Shown: positions 1-9,319, counted from the first letter of the stretch. The stretch is 64,000 bases of DNA from Devosia soli (GCF_000970455.1 NZ_LAJG01000014.1:806001-870000), one strand, 5' to 3'. Program-made: numbers and translations. The notes: a model not told the origin generated them from the letters alone.

Positions 1-878
1 GCTATGTCGCTGATCCCGTCGCGCGCCGGATGGTTAAGGGGCTCAACCGGATACTCGGCGTCTTCACCTACGAGCCGGCCTTCCCCTCTGCCCAGGCGGA
101 CTTTTTCACCCCATTTCTCCTTGGCATCGAGGAGGCGGCACAGGAGCTGGGCTATGACCTGCTGCTGCTCACCGGTGCTGGCGTGAAGAGACGAATTTTT
201 GGCGACAACGTTCGCCTGAGGCTCGCTGATGGCTGCATCATTCTTGGCCGCCAATTCGATCGGGACGAACTGACCCGTCTTGTCGCGGGCGACTTCCCCT
301 TCGTCGCCGTCGGCCGCCGTGACGACGCCGACGGACCTGTGCCCTATGTCGGTGGCGGTTACGTTGCGGCAACAGCCTCACTTGTCGGGCGCGCCAAAGC
401 AATGGGTCACCGGCGCATTGCCTATATGGGCCTTATTGAGGGCGCTGAATCGACCGTTGATCGCTGGCTCGGCTTCGAGCCGGCTCTGAAGGGCGCAGAG
501 CTCGTCCATACCCAATATGCCGTCGGGCAACCGCCGGGCGAAACGCTCGATGCGCTGCTCGCAGCTGGCGCCACCTGCGTTTTCTTCACTGAATTGGCCG
601 ATGCCATCGCTGTCGATGCCGTGGCGCGTCATCGTGGCATCAGCGTTCCCGGCGATCTCTCGATCGTCGTTCTTGGCAATCACATCCGTGCCGAAGAACA
701 CGGTCGCCGCTTTACGTCCTTCTCCATTCCCCGCGAGGCCATGGGCCGCGCCGCCACCGAAATGCTGGTGCGGCGCGTGGAGAATGACGCCCCGGTCGAG
801 CAGGTGCTGCTCGATTGCGCCATCGTCGAGGGGGAAACCCTCGGCCCTGTTTCTACCCAACACGTTCGGAACACATGA
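1..878 (+). CDS. LacI-family transcriptional regulator (5' truncated by window edge)
   Basis: Only the effector-binding part is inside the window. The reading frame is open from base 3 with no stop, and its first residues (YVADPVARRMVKGL) look like the end of the DNA-binding headpiece and hinge that precedes the periplasmic-binding-like core of LacI/GalR proteins. The core follows with the usual pattern of alternating beta/alpha segments and ends at residue HVRNT. The stop codon overlaps the start of the FAD oxidoreductase (ATGA), so the regulator is co-transcribed with the importer operon. I infer that it controls this operon in response to a sugar-like ligand. The helix-turn-helix itself is not visible. 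Confidence 0.85.
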   Translation, partial: YVADPVARRMVKGLNRILGVFTYEPAFPSAQADFFTPFLLGIEEAAQELGYDLLLLTGAGVKRRIFGDNVRLRLADGCIILGRQFDRDELTRLVAGDFPFVAVGRRDDADGPVPYVGGGYVAATASLVGRAKAMGHRRIAYMGLIEGAESTVDRWLGFEPALKGAELVHTQYAVGQPPGETLDALLAAGATCVFFTELADAIAVDAVARHRGISVPGDLSIVVLGNHIRAEEHGRRFTSFSIPREAMGRAATEMLVRRVENDAPVEQVLLDCAIVEGETLGPVSTQHVRNT

Positions 879-2488
879 CCAAAGAGCTTCACGCAGACAT
901 TCTCATCGTTGGTGGCGGGCTCGGTGGCGTCGCTGCAGCCCTCGGCGCATTGCGCTCGGGCCGCACCGTCATCATGAGTGAGGAATTCGACTGGATCGGC
1001 GGCCAATTGACGAGCCAGGCCGTGCCGCCCGACGAGCATTCCTGGGTCGAGCAATTCGGCGTCACCCGCTCCTATCAGCAACTGCGCCGCGGCATCCGCC
1101 AGTATTATCGTGACAACTATCCGCTGACCGCGGAAAGCCGCGCCTGGGGGGATCTCAATCCCGGCGCCGGCTGGGTCAGCCGCTTGTGTGCCGAGCCGCG
1201 CGTCGGCCTTGCCGTGCTCGAAGCCATGCTCGCGCCCTGGCGCGGCGGCGGTAAGCTGACCGTCCTGCAGCCCTACCGCCCCGTGGCCGCCGATGTCGAT
1301 GGCGACACGGTGCGTTCGATAACCCTCCGCCATCGCGATAGCGGGCGCGAAATTGTCTGCTCAGCGCCCTACGTGATCGACGCGACCGAACTCGGTGATC
1401 TCCTGCCGCTGACCGGCACCGAATATGCCAAGGGTTTTGAGGCCCAGTCCGATACCGGCGAACCCAGCGCCCCCGATCATGCGCAGCCCGATAACGTGCA
1501 GGCCGTGTCCGTGTGTTTTGCCATCGATCACGTCGATGGTGACCAGACCATCGACAAGCCGGAAAATTACGATTTCTGGCGCAAATATCAGCCTGAATTT
1601 TGGGGCGGACCGCTCCTCGGCTTCAAGGCGCCGCATCCACGCACGCTCGAAATCACCGAACGCTCCTTCACGCCCAATCCTGACGATGATCCGCTGCTGG
1701 TCGATGCCGACCAGCGCCGCAATGCGGGCGACGGCAATCTCTGGACCTTCCGCCGCATCGCCGCGCGCCGCAATTTCCAGCCCGGTGCCTACCAGTCCGA
1801 CATCTGCCTCGTGAACTGGCCGATGATCGACTATATGGAAGGCACGATCATCGACGTTTCCGAAGAGGAAAAGGCCAAGCACCTCAAGGCAGCTGCCGAT
1901 CTCTCCTATTCGGTCTTCTATTGGCTCCAGACCGAAGCTCCGCGCCTTGATGGCGGCCAGGGCTTCCCGGGCCTGCGCCTCCGCGGTGACGTCACCGGCA
2001 CCGACCATGGCCTTGCCATGGCGCCCTATATCCGCGAGAGCCGCCGCATCCTGCCCGTCACGCGCATCGTCGAGCAGGACGTGTCGATGACTGTGCATGG
2101 CAATAGCCTCTCCAAGAGCTATCGCGACAGCGTCGGCATCGGCATGTATCGCATCGACCTCCACCCCTCGACCGGTGGCGACAACTATGTCGACGTCGAA
2201 TCCGCTCCCTTTGAAATCCCGCTCGGCGCGCTGTTGCCGCGCCGGGTGAAGAACCTGCTGCCGGCGGGCAAAAACCTCGGCACCACGCACATCACCAATG
2301 GCTGTTATCGCCTGCACCCGGTCGAATGGAACGTGGGCGAAGTCGCCGGCATGCTCGCCGCGCACTGCCTCAACCATGGTCTGACCCCGCACCAGGTGCA
2401 GGCCGATGACGGCAAACTCGAAGATTTTCAGGCTCAGCTCTACCGCGCCGGCGTCGAAATCCGCTGGCCGGACGTGCGCGGCTACTGA
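875..2488 (+). CDS. FAD-dependent oxidoreductase
   Basis: Probable flavoprotein of 537 aa. The N-terminus carries a Rossmann FAD-binding motif, GGGLGG at residues 13-18, followed by an acidic segment and GGQLTSQ, a pattern seen in the PF12831-type FAD_oxidored family. A second conserved-looking block, LLPAGKNLGTTHITNGCYRLHP near the C-terminus, fits the FAD-contacting end of such proteins. I chose ATG 875 because it overlaps the LacI stop (ATGA) and sits just before the Rossmann fold; an ATG at 815 would add 20 unrelated residues. No signal peptide is seen, so it is probably cytosolic. It lies first in a sugar importer operon, which suggests oxidation of the imported compound. The substrate is unknown. 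Confidence 0.8.
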   Translation: MTKELHADILIVGGGLGGVAAALGALRSGRTVIMSEEFDWIGGQLTSQAVPPDEHSWVEQFGVTRSYQQLRRGIRQYYRDNYPLTAESRAWGDLNPGAGWVSRLCAEPRVGLAVLEAMLAPWRGGGKLTVLQPYRPVAADVDGDTVRSITLRHRDSGREIVCSAPYVIDATELGDLLPLTGTEYAKGFEAQSDTGEPSAPDHAQPDNVQAVSVCFAIDHVDGDQTIDKPENYDFWRKYQPEFWGGPLLGFKAPHPRTLEITERSFTPNPDDDPLLVDADQRRNAGDGNLWTFRRIAARRNFQPGAYQSDICLVNWPMIDYMEGTIIDVSEEEKAKHLKAAADLSYSVFYWLQTEAPRLDGGQGFPGLRLRGDVTGTDHGLAMAPYIRESRRILPVTRIVEQDVSMTVHGNSLSKSYRDSVGIGMYRIDLHPSTGGDNYVDVESAPFEIPLGALLPRRVKNLLPAGKNLGTTHITNGCYRLHPVEWNVGEVAGMLAAHCLNHGLTPHQVQADDGKLEDFQAQLYRAGVEIRWPDVRGY

Positions 2489-2511
2489 TCGGCTCATCAA
2501 CGGAGGAAAAG

Positions 2512-3783
2512 ATGACCAGACTTGCAATGCTCAAAGCCACGGCGGCTTCAGCCGGCATTCTTCTGCCTCTCGCCTGGGGCGGCGTCGCCTGGGCGCAGGA
2601 CGCAGTCAATCTGCGCATGACCATCTGGAGCGCCAACGAGGCGCATCTGGCGCTGTTCAACGAGATCGCCGAGGGCTTTAAGGCCACGCACCCCAATGTG
2701 TCCGTCACCTTCGAGCCGCTGCCGTTCGAAAACTATACGACGACGCTGACCACCCAGATCGCCGGCGGCAACCCGCCTGATCTCGCCTGGATTTTTGAAA
2801 CCAGCGCCGCCGACTTCGTCAATTCCGGGGCACTCGCGCCTTTGACCGAAGCCTTCACCAATACCGAAGGCTACGACCTCGCTGATGTAACGGAAGCTGC
2901 AACGGCCCTTTGGACGCGCGATAGCCAGCTGTACGCCTATCCGTTCTCGACGTCGCCCTTCGCCGTTTTCGTCAACAATGATCTGGTGACGGCAGCCGGC
3001 GCCAAAACCCCAGCTGAACTTATCGCCGCGGGCGAATGGACTTGGGACAACGCGCTGGCTACCGCCAAGGCTGTCGCTGACAATGGCAAGGATGGCCTCG
3101 TCATCCGCGACTTCAATTATCAGACCTGGCAGAACCTGACCGCCTTCTGGCGCGGCTGGGGCGCCAATGCCTGGAGCGAAGACGGCAAGACCTGCGGCTT
3201 TACTGAACAGCCGATGGTCGACGCCATGACCCGCCTTCATCAGGCCATCTTCGTCGATGGCGCCCTCCCCGGCCCCGGCGAAAATGTCGACTTCTTTGCC
3301 GGCGACGCGGCCATGACCATCACCCAGATTTCGCGCGCCTCGCTCCTTCCCAAGGATGATCCGTTCGATTGGGATCTGGTGCCGCTGCCGGAAGGTCCGG
3401 CCGGCGCCTATTCGGTGATCGGCCAGGCCGCCGTCGGCGCCTTCGCCAATCGTCCGAACACCGATGTTGCCGTCGAATTCCTCGGTTACATGACCAATCC
3501 GGAAAACAGCGAAAAGCTGGCCCAGTTCTTCCCGCCGGCCCGCGCAAGCCTCCTCAACGCTGAAACCCTCGGCAAGACCAATCCGCTGCTTGCCCCTGAG
3601 CAGATCGAAAACGTCGTCATTGCCGGTATCTCGAACGGCAAGGTGATCGCCGGTCACACCAACTTCGCCCAGATCCAGCAGACCATCCGGGCGTCGCTCG
3701 ATGGCCTCTGGGTGGCCGATGCCGATGTGCCCGCCGTGCTCGCCAGCGTCTGCCAGGGCGTCAGCCCGCTCCTGATGCGCTGA
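2512..3783 (+). CDS. Carbohydrate ABC transporter substrate-binding protein (family 1)
   Basis: Periplasmic binding protein of 423 aa that would deliver a sugar-like ligand to the permeases encoded downstream. A signal peptide occupies residues 1 to about 28 (hydrophobic core ILLPLAWGGVAWA, then QD). The mature part opens with a beta strand (VNLRMTIWSANE) and has GNPPDLAWIF near residue 85, the usual family-1 pattern in which the first domain ends with an A/GxxPDV-like motif. A good Shine-Dalgarno (GGAGG) precedes ATG 2512. A strong hairpin follows the stop codon, before the first permease gene. The ligand cannot be told from sequence; neighbours suggest a sugar or sugar derivative oxidised by the FAD enzyme. 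Confidence 0.85.
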   Translation: MTRLAMLKATAASAGILLPLAWGGVAWAQDAVNLRMTIWSANEAHLALFNEIAEGFKATHPNVSVTFEPLPFENYTTTLTTQIAGGNPPDLAWIFETSAADFVNSGALAPLTEAFTNTEGYDLADVTEAATALWTRDSQLYAYPFSTSPFAVFVNNDLVTAAGAKTPAELIAAGEWTWDNALATAKAVADNGKDGLVIRDFNYQTWQNLTAFWRGWGANAWSEDGKTCGFTEQPMVDAMTRLHQAIFVDGALPGPGENVDFFAGDAAMTITQISRASLLPKDDPFDWDLVPLPEGPAGAYSVIGQAAVGAFANRPNTDVAVEFLGYMTNPENSEKLAQFFPPARASLLNAETLGKTNPLLAPEQIENVVIAGISNGKVIAGHTNFAQIQQTIRASLDGLWVADADVPAVLASVCQGVSPLLMR

Positions 3784-3791
3784 ACCCATCC

Positions 3792-3816
3792 GCTCCCCGG
3801 CTTTGCGTCGGGGAGC
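3792..3816 (+). terminator. Intercistronic hairpin after the binding-protein gene
   Basis: Eight perfect base pairs (GCTCCCCG with CGGGGAGC) enclose a 9-nt loop and are followed by TTTCTT. The hairpin lies between the binding-protein stop and the first permease start. It could act as a partial terminator or a 3' stabiliser, giving more binding protein than permease. Confidence 0.6.
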
Positions 3817-3838
3817 TTTCTTCGATCACCGAGGCGAA

Positions 3839-4759
3839 ATGACCGATCACAGCGCCGCCCCAAACCAAAAACGCCCCTTCTGGACCATCGCCCGGAAAGA
3901 CGCGGCCGCGGGTTTCCTTTTCATTGCGCCGCAGACCCTGGGCATCATCACCTTCGTGCTGGTCCCGCTCGGGCTCGTCTTTTACTATTCGATGCACGAG
4001 TGGAACGTACTGGCGAGCACCTTCACCTTTGTCGGCGACGCCAACTACCAGATGCTGCTGCGCGACCCGAACCTGCCGCCAGTGCTGCTCGCCTCCGCCA
4101 TTTTCTCAGCCGGTCTCGTCGTCCTCAACCTCAGTCTGGCGCTGCTTCTAGCCGTGCTGCTCGACCAAAAGCTCAAAGGCATCGTCGTCTTCCGCACGCT
4201 GTTCTTCTCGCCGGTCGTGGTCTCGCTCGTCGCCTGGACCATCGTCTGGAGTTTTCTGCTGCAGGCCAATGGCGGCATCAATGGCATCCTCGCTGTCTTT
4301 GGCATCGAGGGCCCCAATTGGCTGCGCACCCCGACCACCGCAATGATTTCGGTCGTCGTGGTGCAGGTCTTCAAGAATGTCGGGCTCAATATGATCCTGT
4401 TCCTCGCCGCCCTTCAGGGCGTGCCCAAGGAGCTCTACGAAGCCGCACGGGTCGATGGCGCGAGCCCCTTCAAGCAATTCCGCCGCATCACCCTGCCGAT
4501 GATCTCGCCGACGATCCTCCTTACCTCGATCATCACCATCGTCGGCTCGCTGCAGGTCTTTGCCCAGATCGCCATCCTCACCAAAGGGGGCCCCGGCGTC
4601 TCGACCACGGTGCTGGTCTATTACCTCTACCAGCAGGCCTTCCAGTTCAATTTCTTCGGCTATGGCTCGACGCTCTCCATTCTTCTTTTCCTGATCGTCG
4701 CGGTGCTCACCTTCATCCAGTGGCAGATGCGCAAGCGGATCGTCTTCTATGAGAACTGA
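3839..4759 (+). CDS. Carbohydrate ABC transporter permease (MalF/UgpA type)
   Basis: Inner-membrane permease of 306 aa, one half of the translocation channel. Hydrophobic segments start at about residue 20 (AAGFLFIAPQTLGIITFVLVP) and the protein has the six-helix MalF/UgpA layout. The ABC-contacting EAA loop is visible as YEAARVDGASPFKQFRRITLPM in the second half. ATG 3839 is preferred because GAGG lies just upstream and because a start at 3803 would fall within the hairpin sequence. It overlaps the next permease by 11 bases, so the two are co-translated. Confidence 0.85.
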   Translation: MTDHSAAPNQKRPFWTIARKDAAAGFLFIAPQTLGIITFVLVPLGLVFYYSMHEWNVLASTFTFVGDANYQMLLRDPNLPPVLLASAIFSAGLVVLNLSLALLLAVLLDQKLKGIVVFRTLFFSPVVVSLVAWTIVWSFLLQANGGINGILAVFGIEGPNWLRTPTTAMISVVVVQVFKNVGLNMILFLAALQGVPKELYEAARVDGASPFKQFRRITLPMISPTILLTSIITIVGSLQVFAQIAILTKGGPGVSTTVLVYYLYQQAFQFNFFGYGSTLSILLFLIVAVLTFIQWQMRKRIVFYEN

Positions 4760-5591
4760 CCTTTCCCCCCGGCTGCGTGTCGCCCTTTATGGGTTGATGT
4801 GCGTGCTGCTCATCCCCTTCGTGTTCCCCACCTGGTGGATGATCACCTCCTCGGTCAAACCGATCAGCGACATCTTCGCCTTCCCGCCCGATCTCTGGCC
4901 GCGCCGCTTCGATTTCTCGACCTATCAACGGGTCTTCGAACTCCAGCCTTTCGCACGGCAATATTGGAACTCGGCCTATATCGCCGCCATCGTCACCGCG
5001 GGCACCATGGTCGTCTCCTCGATGGCCGGCTATGCCTTCGCGCGGATCAAGTTTCCCTTCAGCAATGCCATCTTCATGATCGTGCTGCTCGGGCTCCTGA
5101 TCCCCTCGGAAGTCACCATCGTGCCGCTCTTTCAGATGTTTTTGGGCTGGGGCATGATCAACACCCATTGGCCGCTGATCCTCGTGCCGATCTTCGGTGC
5201 GCCTTCGGTCTTTGCCACCTTCGTCATGCGCCAGTTTTTCATCGCCCTGCCAGGCGAACTCGAAGAAGCCGCACGCGTCGATGGCCTCGGCCGGTTCAAG
5301 ATTTTCTGGACCATCGCCCTCCCGCTCGCCAAGCCCGCGCTCGGCGCCGTCGCGATCTTCACCTTCCTCCACTCTTGGAATCTCTACCTCGAGCCCATCG
5401 TTTTCCTCTCCTCGACCCAGATGTTCACCCTGCCCCAGGCGCTGACCCAGTTCACCGACGCCTATGGCGGCGCCATGTGGAATATCCAGCTCGCCGCCGC
5501 GACCATGACCGCCATCCCAGTCCTCCTGGTCTTCATCGTTGCGCAGAAGCAGTTCGTCGAAGGTCTCGCCCATACCGGTTTGAAAGGCTGA
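4749..5591 (+). CDS. Carbohydrate ABC transporter permease (MalG/UgpE type)
   Basis: Second inner-membrane channel subunit, 280 aa. It begins with a short cytosolic tail and a helix at about residues 14-35 (LMCVLLIPFVFPTWWMITSSVK, the typical MalG-type first segment ending in a serine-rich stretch). The EAA loop appears as EEAARVDGLGRFKIFWTIALPL near residue 175. The start overlaps the preceding permease gene, and the ATPase gene begins 3 bases after its stop. Function as the partner of the preceding permease is inferred from family and position. Confidence 0.85.
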   Translation: MRTDLSPRLRVALYGLMCVLLIPFVFPTWWMITSSVKPISDIFAFPPDLWPRRFDFSTYQRVFELQPFARQYWNSAYIAAIVTAGTMVVSSMAGYAFARIKFPFSNAIFMIVLLGLLIPSEVTIVPLFQMFLGWGMINTHWPLILVPIFGAPSVFATFVMRQFFIALPGELEEAARVDGLGRFKIFWTIALPLAKPALGAVAIFTFLHSWNLYLEPIVFLSSTQMFTLPQALTQFTDAYGGAMWNIQLAAATMTAIPVLLVFIVAQKQFVEGLAHTGLKG

Positions 5592-5594
5592 TCC

Positions 5595-6641
5595 ATGGCC
5601 CCCGTCTCCCTCCATTCCGTCAAAAAAACCTATGGCGACGTCCAGATCCTCCATGGCATCGATGTTGATATCGCCGATGGCGAATTCATCGTCCTTGTCG
5701 GACCATCGGGCTGCGGCAAGTCCACCTTGCTCCGCATGATCGCCGGCCTTGAAACCATCACCAAGGGCGACATTCGCATCGGGGATCGGGTCGTCAACGA
5801 TCTCGAGCCCAAGGACCGGGACATCGCCATGGTGTTCCAGAATTATGCGCTTTATCCCCATATGACGGTCGCGACCAATATGGGTTTTTCGCTTGAACAT
5901 CGCGGCGCATCGAAGGCCGAGATCGCCGAGCGCGTTAAATGGGCCGCCGATATCCTTGACCTCTCGCACCTCCTCGATCGCTATCCCCGTCAGCTGTCCG
6001 GCGGCCAGCGCCAGCGCGTCGCCATGGGCCGCGCCATCGTGCGCAATCCGCAGGTGTTTCTGTTCGATGAACCGCTCAGCAATCTCGATGCCAAGCTGCG
6101 CGTCGTCATGCGCGGCGAGATCAAGGCGCTGCACCACCGCCTTGGAGTTACCACCGTTTATGTGACCCACGACCAGATCGAAGCCATGACCATGGCTGAC
6201 CGCATCGTCGTGATGCATGCCGGCAAGGTCGAACAGATCGGCGCGCCATTGGAGCTCTACGATCGCCCCGCCAATCTCTTTGTCGCCGGTTTTATCGGCT
6301 CGCCGGCCATGAACATTTTGGGCGGCACGATCGAAGGCGCCGAGTTCAAGGCCGCCGGCGTCACTCTGCCCCTGCCCGCCGGCGTCACCGCGACCGGCGC
6401 CGCCAGCTATGGAATCCGCCCCGAGCATTTTCAGCTTTCGCCGGAGGGTCTTCCCGCCGTGGTCTCGCTGGTCGAACCGATGGGCTCTGAAACCCAGGTC
6501 ACCATGACCCTTGGCGAACACCTCGTCACCGGCGTCTTCCGCGAACGCGTCGCCGCCCGCCCCGGCGAAACCATTCACATCCTGCCAGAGCTCGCTGCGG
6601 TCCATCTTTTCGACGCCACGACCGGCCAGAGGATCAACTGA
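5595..6641 (+). CDS. ABC transporter ATP-binding protein (UgpC/MsmK/MalK type)
   Basis: Cytosolic ATPase of 348 aa that powers the importer encoded just upstream. Walker A is GPSGCGKST at residues 36-44, the Q-loop is in [11 protein letters not shown], the signature is LSGGQRQR, and Walker B is [12 protein letters not shown], followed by the switch histidine in VTHDQIEA. The C-terminal third is the TOBE/OB-fold regulatory domain typical of MalK/UgpC proteins and contains GIRPEHF. The stop shares an A with the start of the next gene (TGATG), so translation is probably coupled. Confidence 0.9.
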   Translation: MAPVSLHSVKKTYGDVQILHGIDVDIADGEFIVLVGPSGCGKSTLLRMIAGLETITKGDIRIGDRVVNDLEPKDRDIAMVFQNYALYPHMTVATNMGFSLEHRGASKAEIAERVKWAADILDLSHLLDRYPRQLSGGQRQRVAMGRAIVRNPQVFLFDEPLSNLDAKLRVVMRGEIKALHHRLGVTTVYVTHDQIEAMTMADRIVVMHAGKVEQIGAPLELYDRPANLFVAGFIGSPAMNILGGTIEGAEFKAAGVTLPLPAGVTATGAASYGIRPEHFQLSPEGLPAVVSLVEPMGSETQVTMTLGEHLVTGVFRERVAARPGETIHILPELAAVHLFDATTGQRIN

Positions 6642-7327
6642 TGTACGCAACGACCCCACTTTATCAAAAGCTCACCGACGGCAGCTTTCCCGTCATCGTT
6701 TCGCTCGCCCGGCACGACCTCGATCTTGCAAAAGCCGCGCTCGATGGCGGCGCCTATGCGCTCAAAACCCACCTTAACGCCTATCACCGCGCCACCGGCA
6801 CGACCTTCGGCTCCTTCGCCGAGGAGCGCCCATTCTTTGAACAATTGGCAAAGCTCGGTTGCCCCCTCTTAGTCATGGCAGGCCAGGAAACCGTGCCGAC
6901 TGCCGAGGAGATGGACGCTCTGCACGCGCTCGGCTTCGAGGGCTTCAACGTCTATGTCGATCACCTGCAGCCGCACCTGCTGCAATCGAAGCTCCGCCCA
7001 ATGCCGGCTCTGGCGTCGACCAGCACGCCCGAGGACGTGACAAAAATCGCAGCTATCCCCGGCTGCATCATCGAAGCCTCGATCATGCCCTTCGAGCGCT
7101 ATCGCACAGCGATGACCCCGGCAGACCTTCGACGTTATGCCGAGATCGTTGCCGCCGTCGATGTGCCCGTCATCGTCCCAAGCCAACTCGCCCTGACGCC
7201 AAGCGACGCCGTCGCGTTGCGCGAGGTCGGCATCGCCTCCCCCCTCCTCGGCGCAATCGTTACTGGCGATACGCCAACAAGCATGAAAAGCGCGGTAAAG
7301 GCGATCGTAGCCGGACTGGGATCGTAA
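6641..7327 (+). CDS. Uncharacterised probable TIM-barrel protein
   Basis: 228 aa, last gene of the LacI/FAD/ABC operon and coupled to the ATPase gene by TGATG. I do not recognise the family with certainty. The pattern of short strands followed by helices (FPVIVSLARHDLDLAKAA, GCPLLVMAG, GFEGFNVYVD, GCIIEAS, VPVIVPSQLALTPSDAVALREVG, LLGAIVTGD) looks like a small alpha/beta barrel, with a glycine-rich end resembling a phosphate-binding loop. An aldolase or epimerase acting on the imported sugar would fit the context, but this is a guess from fold pattern and position. Confidence 0.55.
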   Translation: MYATTPLYQKLTDGSFPVIVSLARHDLDLAKAALDGGAYALKTHLNAYHRATGTTFGSFAEERPFFEQLAKLGCPLLVMAGQETVPTAEEMDALHALGFEGFNVYVDHLQPHLLQSKLRPMPALASTSTPEDVTKIAAIPGCIIEASIMPFERYRTAMTPADLRRYAEIVAAVDVPVIVPSQLALTPSDAVALREVGIASPLLGAIVTGDTPTSMKSAVKAIVAGLGS

Positions 7328-7343
7328 GGTTCAATCAGAACAA

Positions 7344-7400
7344 GCGCAGGCCGTGCCAAGGACCTCGCAGGAGCAAGTCCTCCTCGAGCACGGCCTGCGC
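7344..7400. terminator. Long convergent hairpin between operons
   Basis: GCGCAGGCCGTGC (7344-7356) pairs perfectly with GCACGGCCTGCGC (7388-7400), a 13-bp stem. Inside the 31-nt loop, AGGAC and GTCCT can form a second stem. It lies between the plus-strand importer operon and the minus-strand SDR gene, where a bidirectional terminator is expected. There is no clear U-run on either side. Confidence 0.55.
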
Positions 7401-7476
7401 CATCCGCGCTTTGCCCCGAAGTGGCTGCGTTAAGGCAAGTCATTGCAGACTACCGCTGGTTTAGTCTTGTCGCCTT

Positions 7477-8313
7477 TCAAATCTCTTCGACATACCCGTG
7501 ACGCCAACCCAGAATACGTTCAGCCTTGCTCGAGTTGAAAAAGCTCTGCCGACCATCCCAGTCACCCTTGATCTCGACATCGGGCAAGAACTCTGCAGCC
7601 AGCGTTCGGCTCGATACGTCCGAAATCGTGTCAGGCGCAACAATGTAAAAGACCTCGTGCCCCTCAAACTTTGCTTCCAGCGCGAGAAGGCATGCATCGG
7701 CGGCGGCATCGCGGCGCGTGTACGCCCAGAGGTGCTTGGCCTTTTCAGGATGGGGATCGTAGTAGCGCTTTGCTACCGAGCGGTCGTCGCAAACGAAATG
7801 AAAACGCAGGCTGGCAATGGTCATGCCAGGATAACGGCGAACGAAGGCGTCGGCCTGCTGCTCGCAGATCCACTTTGAAAGGCTATAGGGATCCTCGCTG
7901 TAATTCGGATGATCCTCATCGATCGGGAAATAATCATAGCGCGGCGTCTTGCTGAAGGCGTGGCCGATGGCATTGACGCTCGACGCCTGGCAGATGCGCA
8001 GGATGCCATTGTCTGCAGCGGCCTGAAGGACATTGTAGCTGCCCACGACATTGTTGTTGTGGACGATATGGTCCGGGTGACGGCCGGGCGAAGGAATGGC
8101 AGCCATGTGGATCACGGCATCGCAGCCCACAAAGGCTTGGAGCAGTGCTTCATAATCCTCCATATCGGCGAGGACGAACCGCCGCTGCGTATTGGCGGCG
8201 ACGTCCGGGTGCTCGACGCGGTCGATGCCGACGACGCTATGGCCTCGCTCTTCCGCAAGAGCCAAGATGGCACGGCCTATGCCGCCGCTGGCCCCGGTAA
8301 TGGCGATCTTCAT
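7477..8313 (-). CDS. NAD(P)-dependent oxidoreductase, extended SDR (uronate-dehydrogenase-like)
   Basis: 278 aa. GASGGIG at residues 7-13 is the Rossmann nucleotide-binding motif. Ser111/112 and the YxxxK pair Tyr143-Lys147 (PYSLSKW) are the SDR catalytic residues. The length and the motif SVNAIGHAF resemble NAD-dependent uronate dehydrogenases and related epimerase-fold enzymes, which oxidise hexuronates to aldarolactones. The start overlaps the stop of the upstream UxuA-like gene (ATGA). Its place at the end of a sugar-acid operon supports a dehydrogenase role. An epimerase activity is an alternative. Confidence 0.75.
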   Translation of the reverse strand: MKIAITGASGGIGRAILALAEERGHSVVGIDRVEHPDVAANTQRRFVLADMEDYEALLQAFVGCDAVIHMAAIPSPGRHPDHIVHNNNVVGSYNVLQAAADNGILRICQASSVNAIGHAFSKTPRYDYFPIDEDHPNYSEDPYSLSKWICEQQADAFVRRYPGMTIASLRFHFVCDDRSVAKRYYDPHPEKAKHLWAYTRRDAAADACLLALEAKFEGHEVFYIVAPDTISDVSSRTLAAEFLPDVEIKGDWDGRQSFFNSSKAERILGWRHGYVEEI

Positions 8314-9284
8314 GATGGCTGGCTTTCTGCATAGACAGCCTCGTGGAGGCCGCGAATGTAACCGATGGCGTAGAGGCGACCGAAGGCGGAATAGCCGGCA
8401 TTGGCGTTGCTATCGCCTTCCACAGTCGGCACGTGATCAGGGCGCAAGACGCCGTCGAACCCGATGTCCCGATAGGCCTTCATGCAGGCGAGCATGTCGG
8501 TCTTGCCTGCGTCGTGCCAGGTTTCCTCGAACTGGGTCGGCACGCCTTTGACGTCGCGGAAATGGACGAAAGAGATCTTTTTGCCAAACTTGCGAATGAC
8601 CGCCGGCAGATCCTCGGTCATTAGCGTAAAATTGCCCTGGCACAGCGTGATCGTGTTCATCGGGCTTGGCGCCATTTCGACGAGCCGCTGGTAGTTGTCG
8701 ACCGTACGCATGATGCGACTGACGCCGCGAATGGGCGTGATCGGCGGATCGTCTGGATGCATGGAGAGCTTGACCCCGGCTCGCTCGGCAACGGGGAGGA
8801 CTCGCTTGAGAAAATACTCAAGGTTGATCCAGAGCTCTTCTTCGCTGATCGGCGGATTGCTGGTGAGATTTTCCGGCACATCGGCGGCGTTGAAACTGGT
8901 CACCACGGACCCGCCCCGTGAGGGCGTCGCCATATTGGTGCGCACCCAGTTGAAATCGGTCATCCACTCGTAGCACCAGACGGGAATGCCGAGCGTGCCC
9001 ATGCTTTCGAGCAAGGTACAGACGACGTCGATCTCTTCGTCGCGCCCGTCAAGTCCACGCTTGGCCTTGTTGAGTGGCGGGCGAGCTTCGATGACTCGAA
9101 GCTCGAAGCCCGCGTCTTCATAGGTCTGCTTCATGCGCGTCAAAGGCGCGAGGTCGCCCAGGCGCTCGCCGGGTCTTAGGCTGTCGAAAGGCAAGCCGCC
9201 CACGGCGAGGTTGACCCCGGCTTGCAGCGCGAGTTTCCAAACTGGCGAAGGCGTTGGGCTGATGAATTCAGCGATTTCAAGCAT
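8310..9284 (-). CDS. Mannonate dehydratase family protein (UxuA-like), copy 1
   Basis: 324 aa, TIM-barrel protein related to UxuA, which dehydrates D-mannonate to 2-keto-3-deoxygluconate using a divalent metal. Recognisable blocks are HPDDPP, LCQGNF, FVHFRDVKG and LRPDHVP followed by the glycine-rich NANAGYSAFGRLYAIGYIRG end, which contain the metal-binding His/Cys/Asp residues of the family. The protein is shorter than classical UxuA (about 390 aa) and its N-terminus differs from the second copy at 19858-20907, so the substrate may differ. It follows the transporter ATPase gene by 35 bases and overlaps the SDR gene. Confidence 0.8.
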   Translation of the reverse strand: MLEIAEFISPTPSPVWKLALQAGVNLAVGGLPFDSLRPGERLGDLAPLTRMKQTYEDAGFELRVIEARPPLNKAKRGLDGRDEEIDVVCTLLESMGTLGIPVWCYEWMTDFNWVRTNMATPSRGGSVVTSFNAADVPENLTSNPPISEEELWINLEYFLKRVLPVAERAGVKLSMHPDDPPITPIRGVSRIMRTVDNYQRLVEMAPSPMNTITLCQGNFTLMTEDLPAVIRKFGKKISFVHFRDVKGVPTQFEETWHDAGKTDMLACMKAYRDIGFDGVLRPDHVPTVEGDSNANAGYSAFGRLYAIGYIRGLHEAVYAESQPS

Positions 9285-9319
9285 TGGTCAAGACTTCGAA
9301 TGAGGTGGTGAAACGCAGG

